From: Novosphingobium sp. CF614
Lineage (GTDB): Bacteria > Pseudomonadota > Alphaproteobacteria > Sphingomonadales > Sphingomonadaceae
Length of the DNA: 64,000 nt
NCBI RefSeq assembly: GCF_900113255.1
Contig: NZ_FOOR01000015.1
Coordinates: 1-64,000, forward strand
Reading direction: 5' to 3'
In this document: in pieces, positions 57,511 to 64,000 of the stretch
How the letters are laid out: each line of letters opens with the position of its first letter
Position numbering within the stretch: position 1 is the stretch's first letter
Notes under the pieces: generated by a model
What the model saw: the letters and a program-made list of their open reading frames with translations, nothing else
Databases searched by the model: none
What the model was told of the DNA's origin: nothing
Position numbers and translations under genes: made by a program

Positions 57511-58250
57511 CACGCCCTCCCCAGATAGATCGCGGCGACTTCCTCGTCGGCGCGGATTTGTTCCAGCGTGCCTTCACGCAGCAATTGGCCCTGGTGCAGC
57601 ACGATGACATGGCCGCCGAGCTGCGAGACGAAATCGATGTCATGATCGATCACCAGCACCGCGTGACGGCCGACCAGCGCCTTGACGATCTCGGCCGTCT
57701 GCGTGCTTTCCGCCGCGCCCATGCCGGCGGTCGGCTCGTCCAGCAGCAGCAGTTCGGCATCGGTGGCGACCACCATGCCGATCTCCAGCCATTGCTTCTC
57801 ACCGTGCGAGAGATTGCCCGCCAATGCGTCGCGGCGCGGAACGAGCCCGATCATTTCGAGGATTTCTCCCGCCTTGGAACGGGCTTCCTCCTCTCCCTTG
57901 CGGCCGAACTTGGTCCACCAGCGCCGATCGCGCGTGGCGGCTATGGTCAGGTTGTCGATCACGGACAGCGCGACCAGTACCCCGGGGGTCTGGAACTTGC
58001 GGCAGATGCCCAGGCCGACGATGTCGTGCTCGGCCTCGGCCTGGATCTCGCGGCCGTGGAACAGCACTTTGCCGGAAGTCGGCCGGACGCGCCCGATGAT
58101 CGAATCGCACATGGTGGACTTGCCGGCGCCGTTCGGGCCGATCACCACCGTCATCGAGCCGCTGGCGATACTCAGCGACAAGTCGTTGATCGCCTTGAAG
58201 CCATCGAAGTCGACGACGACGTTGCGCATTTCCAGCATGGGCGCGCTCAT
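57510..58250 (-). CDS. urtD: Urea ABC transporter ATPase UrtD
   Basis: A 246-aa LivG-like ATPase of the urea importer. Walker A is VVIGPNGAGKSTMCDSIIGR, the signature is variant (LSHGEKQWLEIGM), and Walker B is LLLLDEPTAGMGAAE, with GLGICRKFQTPGVL as the Q-loop region. The LSHGEKQWLEIGM form is typical of UrtD. Start and stop overlap with urtC (ATGA) and urtE, which indicates translational coupling. It should sit on the inner face of the membrane with UrtE, bound to UrtBC. Confidence 0.94.
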   Translation of the reverse strand: MSAPMLEMRNVVVDFDGFKAINDLSLSIASGSMTVVIGPNGAGKSTMCDSIIGRVRPTSGKVLFHGREIQAEAEHDIVGLGICRKFQTPGVLVALSVIDNLTIAATRDRRWWTKFGRKGEEEARSKAGEILEMIGLVPRRDALAGNLSHGEKQWLEIGMVVATDAELLLLDEPTAGMGAAESTQTAEIVKALVGRHAVLVIDHDIDFVSQLGGHVIVLHQGQLLREGTLEQIRADEEVAAIYLGRA

Positions 58251-59392
58251 CTTGCGGTCTCCACTGACAGGGATGGATCGAATCTGGCCGCTTCAGTCCC
58301 GGCCTGTTCGGCCCTGTCCTTGCGCCAGCGGGCAAAAAGATCGCCCCCGCGCGATGCGATGGGGGGCCGGTCTCCGGCGAACAGCCCGGCAAGGCCGCGC
58401 GGCAGGATCGTCACCGCCAGGATGAACATCAGGCCCAGGATGTAGAGCCACATCTCGGGCAGGGCGGTGGAGATCTTGTCCTTCGCGAAGTTGACCAGCA
58501 GTGCGCCGGCGAGCGCGCCGGCAACGCTGTGGCGCCCGCCGATCGCGGCCCAGATGACCATCTCTATCGAAGGCACCACGCCCACCAGCGCGGGCGAGAT
58601 GACCCCGGCGTGGAGCGTGAACAGGGCGCCCGAAAGGCTGGCCAGCAAAGCGCCGATCGCGAAGGCGATGATCTTGTAGGGCGTCGGGTCGTAACCGAGG
58701 AAGCGCAGCCGGTTGGCGCCGTCGCGGCTCGCGCGAAGCAGCTTGCCGAAGCGCGAGGCGATCAGCCAGCGCAACCCGAACAATGCCAGCACGACGACGG
58801 TGAGCGTGACGAAATAGAGCGCCGTCCCGGTCGCCGGCAGGTTCAGGTTGAAGCCGAACAGCGTGTGATAGTCGGTCAGGCCGTTGAAGCCGCCGGTCAT
58901 GTCCTGCTTGCTGATGAGCAACGTCGTGAAGGCAAGCGCGAGCGCCTGGGTGATGAGGGCGAAATAGACCCCCCCGATGCGGCGGCGGAAAATCGCCCAG
59001 CCGATCAGTCCGGCTATCGCCGGCGCGAGCAGCAGGATCGCCAGGATCGTCACCAGCGGGCTCTGGAACAGGGCCCACCACCAGGGCAGTTTCTCCACCC
59101 CGGTCCAGACCATGAAGTCCGGCACTTCACCCGGGGCGAGATCGGCGAGCTTCAGGTTCATGGCGATGGCGTAGCCGCCGATGCCGAAGAACACGCCCTG
59201 GCCGAGGCTGAGGATCCCCCCCTCACCCCACAGCAGCACCAGGCCCATGGCGGTCAGCGACAGGGCCAGAAAGCGGCCCAGCAGGTTGAGGTCATAGGAA
59301 CCGAGGGCCCAGGGTGCCGCGATGGCGACGGCAAGGGCAAGCGCGGGAATCGCGATTCCGGCGGCGGTTGCAAAGGGAAGCCTTGTTGGCAT
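58247..59392 (-). CDS. urtC: Urea ABC transporter permease UrtC
   Basis: A 381-aa LivM-like permease with about nine to ten transmembrane helices. Characteristic stretches: LLWGEGGILSLGQGVFFGIG, YDLNLLGRFLALSLTAMGLV, DMTGGFNGLTDY, LLRASRDGANRLRFLGYDP and IWAAIGGRHSVAGALAGALL. GVEKLPWWWALFQSP is the usual UrtC insert. ATG 59392 is chosen because TAGGAG lies 8 nt upstream and the urtB stop ends 10 bp before; the open frame extends further upstream. The last helices are followed by a cytoplasmic tail of about 40 charged residues. Confidence 0.93.
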   Translation of the reverse strand: MPTRLPFATAAGIAIPALALAVAIAAPWALGSYDLNLLGRFLALSLTAMGLVLLWGEGGILSLGQGVFFGIGGYAIAMNLKLADLAPGEVPDFMVWTGVEKLPWWWALFQSPLVTILAILLLAPAIAGLIGWAIFRRRIGGVYFALITQALALAFTTLLISKQDMTGGFNGLTDYHTLFGFNLNLPATGTALYFVTLTVVVLALFGLRWLIASRFGKLLRASRDGANRLRFLGYDPTPYKIIAFAIGALLASLSGALFTLHAGVISPALVGVVPSIEMVIWAAIGGRHSVAGALAGALLVNFAKDKISTALPEMWLYILGLMFILAVTILPRGLAGLFAGDRPPIASRGGDLFARWRKDRAEQAGTEAARFDPSLSVETAR

Positions 59393-59402
59393 CGCATGTC
59401 TC

Positions 59403-60296
59403 CTATTCGGCGTCCAGCGCCCGCGACTTGACGGCGACGACACCCTGCGGGCGGAACTGGAGGAAGAGCATGACGAACAGCAGCGTCAGGACCTGCGCCA
59501 GGCTGACGTCGACGAATATCTGCGACAGCGCCGTAATCAGCCCGATGATGAGCGCGGCGATGGTGGTGCCGACGATCGAGCCCAGGCCGCCCAGGATCAC
59601 CACGAGGAAGGCGGTGACGATATAGCTCTGCCCGACATTGGGCGTCACCGGCCCGAGCAGCGCCAGCACCACCCCGCCAAGCCCCGCGACGCCCGCGCCG
59701 AGCGCGAACACGAAGCAATCGACCAGGCGCACGTTCACGCCCATCGCCGCCGCCGTCGGCCGGTCCTGGTTGACCGCGCGCACCAGCAGGCCGATCCGCG
59801 TGAAGTTGAGGATCGCCGCCATGCCCAGCAACACGCCGACCGCCACCAGCAGGATGAACAGTCGCAAGGTGGGCAATTGCAGGCCGGCCAGCGTGATGCC
59901 GCCGTCGAGCCACGCCGGCGCGGTGACGGAGACGCCGGTGGCGCCGAACAGGTCGCGCGCGGCCTGCTGCATGATGAGGCTGACGCCCCAGGTCGCCAGC
60001 AGGGTGTCGAGCGGCCGGGCGGTGAGCCGGCTGACCAGCGCGACTTCCAGGAAGCCGCCGAACACGCCCGCCCCCAACAGCGCGAAGGCCAGCGCCACGA
60101 ACAGGCCCAGCGGCCCCGGCACCAGCGTCATGGCCATCCAGGCGAGATAGCCGCCGAGCATCAGCACTTCGCCATGGGCCATGTTGATGACCCGCATCAG
60201 ACCGAAGCTCAGCGCCAGTCCCAGCGCCGCCAGAACGTAGAGCGAAGCGACCGAGAAACCGTTGAACAGCTGGCCGGTGAGGAACACTGCGTCCAT
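59403..60296 (-). CDS. urtB: Urea ABC transporter permease UrtB
   Basis: A 297-aa LivH-like permease. It starts GQLFNGFSVASLYVLAALGL and shows FGLMRVINMAHGEVLMLGGY (the family hallmark), LLATWGVSLIMQQAARDLFG, RPTAAAMGVNVRLVD and FLVVILGGLGSIVGTTIAAL. About eight transmembrane helices are predicted by eye. It lacks the long N-terminal extracytoplasmic domain of some UrtB proteins. A 103-bp gap with a strong hairpin separates it from urtA, while urtC follows closely. Confidence 0.93.
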   Translation of the reverse strand: MDAVFLTGQLFNGFSVASLYVLAALGLALSFGLMRVINMAHGEVLMLGGYLAWMAMTLVPGPLGLFVALAFALLGAGVFGGFLEVALVSRLTARPLDTLLATWGVSLIMQQAARDLFGATGVSVTAPAWLDGGITLAGLQLPTLRLFILLVAVGVLLGMAAILNFTRIGLLVRAVNQDRPTAAAMGVNVRLVDCFVFALGAGVAGLGGVVLALLGPVTPNVGQSYIVTAFLVVILGGLGSIVGTTIAALIIGLITALSQIFVDVSLAQVLTLLFVMLFLQFRPQGVVAVKSRALDAE

Positions 60297-60340
60297 GTCC
60301 TGCCTCCTTTGGGTTGTGTGACGGGGTGCCCTTGCCGGGG

Positions 60341-60377
60341 CCCTGTTCCGGACCGGGGATTGGTGTCCGGAACAGGG
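60341..60377 (-). terminator. Intercistronic hairpin between urtA and urtB
   Basis: CCCTGTTCCGGAC (60341-60353) pairs perfectly with GTCCGGAACAGGG (60365-60377) around an 11-nt loop. It lies 22 bp downstream of the urtA stop, within the operon. It probably protects the urtA mRNA end or partly terminates transcription, keeping the binding protein in excess over the permeases. Confidence 0.6.
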
Positions 60378-60399
60378 GACGGCGCGGGCCGCCGTCAGG

Positions 60400-61626
60400 T
60401 CAGCCGATCTTGCAGGACTTGCCCGGGAAGCTGACCGGATCGTAGGGATCCGGGTCGATCGCCGCAGGGGAAGTCCAGAGGATCTTGAACTGCCCGTCCG
60501 GCTGCGACTGACCGATGTAGGCCGTCTGGATCAGGCTGTTGTTGTTCATGAACTTGGCCGGCCCAAGCGGGGTCGGAACCGCGTCGAGCGTCATCGCGGC
60601 GGCGCGGACCTTGGCCGGATCGGTGCTCTGGGCCTTTTCGACCGCGGCCTTCCAGACGTAGACGTCCAGATAGCCGTGAACCATCGGGTCGGTGATAACG
60701 GCGTCCTTGCCGAACTTCGCCTTGTAGGCCGCGATGAACGTCTTGTTCTGTTCGTTGTCGAGGGTCTGGAAATAGTTCCATGCGGCATAACCGCCCTTCA
60801 CCAGCGCCGGGCCCATCGCCATCGCCTCCTGCTCCCCGATCGAGAACGACATGACCGGCACCACCTCCGGGCCCATGCCGGCGGCGGCCATCTGCTTGAA
60901 GAAGGCGACGTTGCTGTCACCGTTCAGCGTGTTGAAGATGATGTCCGGCTTGGCCGCCTTGATCTTGCCGACGACGCCGGAAAACTCGGTCCCGCCCAGC
61001 GGCTGGTACTCCTCGCCGGTCAGCGTCAGGCCGTCCTTGGCGATATGCTTCTTCAGGATCAGGTTCGCGGTGCGCGGATAGACGTAGTCCGAACCCACGA
61101 GGAAGATCTTCTTGTAGCCCTGCTGCTTGGCCCAGTCATAGGCGGGCAGCGCCTGCTGGTTGGGCTGGGCGCCCGAATACATGATGTTGGGCGAGCACTC
61201 GTTGCCTTCGAACTGCACCGGATACCACAGCAGGTTCTGGTCCTTCTCGAACACCGGCAGCATCGCCTTGCGGCTTGCCGAGGTCCAGCCCCCGAAGACC
61301 GTGGTGACGCCGTCGCCCTCGATCAGCTTGGAGGCTTTCTGCGCGAAGATCGCCGGGTCGGACGCGCCGTCCTCGACGATCGGCACGATCTTCTTGCCCA
61401 TCACGCCGCCCGCCGCGTTGATCTCGTCGATGGCAAGCTGCGTCGCGTTCTTCACCGTCACTTCGCTGATCGCCATCGTGCCCGAAAGCGAGTGCAGCAC
61501 GCCGACCTTGATGCCGTCGCCCGCAGCGCCGGCGCCGGTATCTTCCGCGCCCTTGCTGCAGGCGCCGAGCATGGCGGTGCAGGCCAGCGCCGCTGCAAGG
61601 ATAGTCTTCTTGTTCAACATGGGCAT
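60400..61626 (-). CDS. urtA: Urea ABC transporter substrate-binding lipoprotein UrtA
   Basis: A 408-aa periplasmic urea-binding protein. A signal peptide ends in a lipobox-like LGAC near residue 23, so it may be lipid-anchored. GIKVGVLHSLSGTMAISE, VEDGASDPAIFAQKA, FGGWTSASRKAMLPVFEK, YPVQFEGNECSPNIMYSGAQ, NQQALPAYDW and GSDYVYPRTANLILK are the UrtA signatures. AGGGGA lies before ATG 61626; a second ATG six bases on is possible. It follows torF by 61 bp, so the porin and urt genes are probably transcribed together. Confidence 0.94.
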   Translation of the reverse strand: MPMLNKKTILAAALACTAMLGACSKGAEDTGAGAAGDGIKVGVLHSLSGTMAISEVTVKNATQLAIDEINAAGGVMGKKIVPIVEDGASDPAIFAQKASKLIEGDGVTTVFGGWTSASRKAMLPVFEKDQNLLWYPVQFEGNECSPNIMYSGAQPNQQALPAYDWAKQQGYKKIFLVGSDYVYPRTANLILKKHIAKDGLTLTGEEYQPLGGTEFSGVVGKIKAAKPDIIFNTLNGDSNVAFFKQMAAAGMGPEVVPVMSFSIGEQEAMAMGPALVKGGYAAWNYFQTLDNEQNKTFIAAYKAKFGKDAVITDPMVHGYLDVYVWKAAVEKAQSTDPAKVRAAAMTLDAVPTPLGPAKFMNNNSLIQTAYIGQSQPDGQFKILWTSPAAIDPDPYDPVSFPGKSCKIG

Positions 61627-61687
61627 TGTCGATCCCCTGGGTTGGCGGCCTGACCGGCAGGCCGTTTCGCTGATGATGAAAAGCGGC

Positions 61688-62407
61688 TCAGAAGCGCGCG
61701 CCGATGTAGGCGACGACGGTGGCGCCGGCGCGGTTGTCGCCGTTGGAAGCCGGCGCGTACTTGTTGGTGTCGATGTAATCGGCGCCCACCAGGAAGTGAC
61801 CCTTGGCGTAGCTGAGGCCCAGCGACCAATTGACCTTGTCGTTCCATCGCGACCCGTCCTCGTACCCGACCAGGCCCTTCACCGCGAAGCCGCTGTCGGA
61901 GATCGGCAGCGAGGCGTTGGTGTAGACGTAAGTGCTGTGCCCGCCGCCGTTGTATTCGTCGTGAACGGAGCCGAGGCCGAGCTTGAAGGGACCGGCCGGG
62001 GCGCTGAGGCCGATCTCGTACTGGTCGAAGTCGATGTTCTTGGCGTCATGGAACACGAGGCGCAGGTAGCGGGCCCGCACGTTGACGCCGCCGAGCTTGC
62101 CCCGGAGACCCGCATAGAGGTCGGTTTCCATGGCACCGGCGCCGGCATCCTTGTCCAGGCTCGACGCCCAGATGCCGGCAAAGGCGCTGACGTTCTCTGC
62201 CAGCGGCACGCCGGCCTCGACCGATCCCTGGATCACCGGCTGGGTATCGCTGAGCGAAGCGCCGCGCAGGCGATAGTCGTTTAGAAACGTGACCCCGCCG
62301 TTGAAAGTGAACGGCAGTTCGTCGTCCGCCAGCGCGGGCGCGGCAAAACCGGTAGTGGCGGCGGCAATCGCGATCCCCGCGAACACAGCCTGCTTCCATC
62401 GTGTCAT
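61688..62407 (-). CDS. TorF-family putative outer-membrane porin
   Basis: A 239-aa exported beta-barrel protein. The signal peptide is VFAGIAIAAATTGFAAPALAD; the mature protein begins FTFNGGVTFLNDYRLRGASL, the hallmark of the TorF putative porin family, and ends in the aromatic GARF expected for outer-membrane insertion. Alternating hydrophobic strands (DQYEIGLSAPAGPFKLGLG and similar) run throughout. Position directly before urtA suggests it admits urea or related nitrogen compounds (inference). ATG 62407 has GGAGGG upstream; the frame continues 11 codons further without support. Confidence 0.85.
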   Translation of the reverse strand: MTRWKQAVFAGIAIAAATTGFAAPALADDELPFTFNGGVTFLNDYRLRGASLSDTQPVIQGSVEAGVPLAENVSAFAGIWASSLDKDAGAGAMETDLYAGLRGKLGGVNVRARYLRLVFHDAKNIDFDQYEIGLSAPAGPFKLGLGSVHDEYNGGGHSTYVYTNASLPISDSGFAVKGLVGYEDGSRWNDKVNWSLGLSYAKGHFLVGADYIDTNKYAPASNGDNRAGATVVAYIGARF

Positions 62408-62508
62408 TCTGATTTTCCCTCCACATGAACCTTGGCGCATGAATCCCGGCCACCGGGCCGATCATTCCGGCGACGCATGGAGGTTGTGCAGCGCGGCGCG
62501 GATGCACC

Positions 62509-62599
62509 ATGGGGCATTTGACGTATGCGTTGCGGCTGCCTTGCGCCGATCGGCTCGATTGCGCGGGAACGGGCCGAGTCCATACGTCAAACGCCCCAT
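62509..62599. repeat. Inverted repeat in the torF-ureD divergent region
   Basis: ATGGGGCATTTGACGTATG (62509-62527) is repeated inverted at 62581-62599 with a single mismatch, around a 53-nt spacer. It lies midway between the two divergent start codons (263-bp gap). It may be a pair of operator sites for a nitrogen regulator acting on both sides or a cruciform-prone relic. No sigma-54 GG-N10-GC pair was clearly found nearby. Confidence 0.55.
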
Positions 62600-62670
62600 A
62601 TGACCCGGCCGAGGTTCGGTGGATTGTGCAGTCGCGGCGAAGCCTCGCGGCGGAAGGAGTAGTGGGACGC

Positions 62671-63540
62671 GTGCACCGCGCATTTGCCAGCAACGAGGAA
62701 ATCGCCCGCGCGAAGCCGAGCGTGGTGCCCGCCTGCCTGCGCAGCACCGGCACCATCGATCTCTCGCTGGCGCGGCGTGCCGGCGGGGTATCGCTCCGCC
62801 GCGCGTTCCAGTCCGGTTGCCTGCGCCTGCGCCTGCCGCGCAGGCACGAGGAAGGCGAACATCCCTGCGCGGTCCTCATCAATACCGGGGGCGGCCTTGC
62901 CGAAGGGGACCGGATCGAGCAGCGCGTGCATTGGGGCGAGGACAGCGTCGCCACGATCGCCACGCAGGCGGCGGAGAAAGTCTATCGCGCGCTGGCGAGA
63001 GGCTCCGAGATTTCGACCCGGCTCGAAGTCGCGCGCGGCGCGCATGCGGAATGGCTGCCGCAGGAAACCATCCTGTTCGACCAGGCGCGCCTGCGCCGCG
63101 AGGCGCGGATCGTGCTGGCCGAGGACGTCATCTTTCTGGGCGTCGAAGCGGTGGTCCTGGGCCGCCAGGCGATGGGGGAAACCGTCCGGCAAGGCGCGCT
63201 GCGCGATCGCATGCGGATCTGGCGCAATGGACGCCTGGTCTATGCCGATACGCTTGCGCTCGACGGCAATATCGCGCGGCTGATGGAAAGCGCGGCGATC
63301 GGTGGAGGTGCACGGGCGATGGCGGTGCTGCTCCATGCCTCCGACCGGGCGCTCGCCTTCCTTGAGCCGGTGCGCGATGCACTCCGGACCGCCGAGGGCC
63401 TTGCCGCCGCCAGCGCCTGGAACGGCTTGCTCGCCGTGCGCCTGCTGGCGCCCGATGGTGAAACCTTGCGCCACGATATCGCCGCCGCCCTCGCCGTGCT
63501 GCGCGAAGGGCGCCCGCTCCCCCGCGTCTGGAGGTGCTGA
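62671..63540 (+). CDS. ureD: Urease accessory protein UreD (UreH)
   Basis: A 289-aa chaperone that, with UreF and UreG, delivers nickel to apo-urease. Recognisable stretches: [70 protein letters not shown] and [21 protein letters not shown] 62671 is chosen because GGAAGGAG lies 11 nt upstream; a GTG at 62662 is too close to that site. It is the first gene of the urease cluster, one base before ureA, and divergent from torF-urt. Confidence 0.93.
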   Translation: MHRAFASNEEIARAKPSVVPACLRSTGTIDLSLARRAGGVSLRRAFQSGCLRLRLPRRHEEGEHPCAVLINTGGGLAEGDRIEQRVHWGEDSVATIATQAAEKVYRALARGSEISTRLEVARGAHAEWLPQETILFDQARLRREARIVLAEDVIFLGVEAVVLGRQAMGETVRQGALRDRMRIWRNGRLVYADTLALDGNIARLMESAAIGGGARAMAVLLHASDRALAFLEPVRDALRTAEGLAAASAWNGLLAVRLLAPDGETLRHDIAAALAVLREGRPLPRVWRC

Positions 63541-63541
63541 C

Positions 63542-63844
63542 ATGAACCTGACCCCCCGCGAGAAGGACAAGCTGATGCTCTCGCTCGCCGCCATGGTGGC
63601 CCGCCGCCGGCTCGATCGCCGGGTCAAGCTCAACTACCCGGAAGCGATCGCGCTGATTTCCGATTTCGTCCTGGAAGGCGCGCGCGACGGCCGTTCGGTG
63701 GCCGAACTGATGGAAGCCGGCGCGCATGTAATCACGCGCGAACAGGTCATGCCCGGTGTCGCCGAGATGATCCTGGACGTGCAGGTGGAGGCAACTTTTC
63801 CCGATGGCACCAAGCTGGTGAGCGTCCATGACCCCATCCGATAG
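63542..63844 (+). CDS. ureA: Urease gamma subunit UreA
   Basis: A 100-aa structural subunit of nickel urease. [54 protein letters not shown] and [20 protein letters not shown] are standard family features at full length. It begins one base after the ureD stop and overlaps the ureB start by 7 bp. Confidence 0.97.
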   Translation: MNLTPREKDKLMLSLAAMVARRRLDRRVKLNYPEAIALISDFVLEGARDGRSVAELMEAGAHVITREQVMPGVAEMILDVQVEATFPDGTKLVSVHDPIR

Positions 63845-64000
63845 CGCCCCCGCTACCGAGTCCGTCATTCCCGGCGAGCTGCTTCCGGCACCCGGCGAAC
63901 ATGAACTCAACGCCGGCCAGCCCGTCACCGTCATCAAGGTCGCCAACAGCGGCGATCGTCCGGTGCAGGTGGGCAGCCACTACCATTTTGCCGAGGCCAA
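63838..64000 (+). CDS. ureB: Urease beta subunit UreB, partial (runs off the window)
   Basis: The first 54 codons of ureB. After a short variable start, the family sequence [37 protein letters not shown] and HFAEA is present. The start overlaps ureA by 7 bp. The rest, and probably ureC and ureEFG, lie beyond the right edge. Confidence 0.93.

Noticed and set aside
62408..62670. Sigma-54 promoter for urea genes
   Set aside because: TGGC and TGC words exist, but the GG and GC pairs are not 10 bp apart, so no -24/-12 promoter could be supported.

Overview
This is high-GC, densely packed chromosomal DNA from an alphaproteobacterium, most likely a sphingomonad of the Novosphingobium/Sphingobium kind (inference). 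The alphaproteobacterial cell-cycle trio GcrA, CcrM and DivL is present. So are a sphingomonad-style TonB-dependent receptor, a LigM-like tetrahydrofolate O-demethylase and a TorF-family porin. I see no phage, insertion sequence, CRISPR array or integrase. The window is mostly core genome, with two catabolic or nutrient modules and a set of dispersed palindromic repeats.

Layout. 1-5.5 kb: tRNA-Lys, folK, an N-carbamoylputrescine amidase, a secreted methyltransferase-like protein, msrA, an SDR and a secreted M28 peptidase. 5.6-10.8 kb: a divergent module made of a LigM-like O-demethylase, an AraC regulator and a TonB receptor. 11-18.8 kb: three cyclic-di-GMP enzymes around a gcrA-cyclophilin pair and an ABC-2 permease. 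18.9-22.2 kb: folP, ccrM and rnhB; the ccrM-rnhB gap carries eight GANTC sites. 22.2-27 kb: a sugar dehydrogenase, a GNAT, and an overlapping DUF1285-Nudix-CCA transferase-aspartic protease run. 27.1-32.8 kb: parC, ferredoxin, two tandem cysteine desulfurases, and a divergent hydrolase. 33-42 kb: ettA, an RcnB-like protein, secA, argJ, gst and an inositol-phosphatase-like gene. 42.2-55.2 kb: one co-directional run trxA-addA-addB-murU-amgK-tsaE-divL-ahcY. 55.4-56.7 kb: a peroxiredoxin and an SDR. 56.8-64 kb: torF-urtABCDE divergent from ureD-ureA-ureB, with ureB cut by the window edge.

How parts work together. GcrA and CcrM form the methylation-dependent cell-cycle circuit, and DivL is the atypical tyrosine kinase-like protein feeding CtrA control. 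The urea locus links a likely outer-membrane porin, high-affinity ABC uptake and hydrolysis by urease. MurU and AmgK recycle cell-wall MurNAc. AddAB repairs double-strand breaks. The demethylase module has its own probable importer and regulator, but its substrate is unknown.

Coding starts were moved to internal ATG/GTG/TTG codons where ribosome-binding sites, signal peptides or start-stop overlaps supported this. All function calls come from reading motifs and recalled family features; no database search was run.
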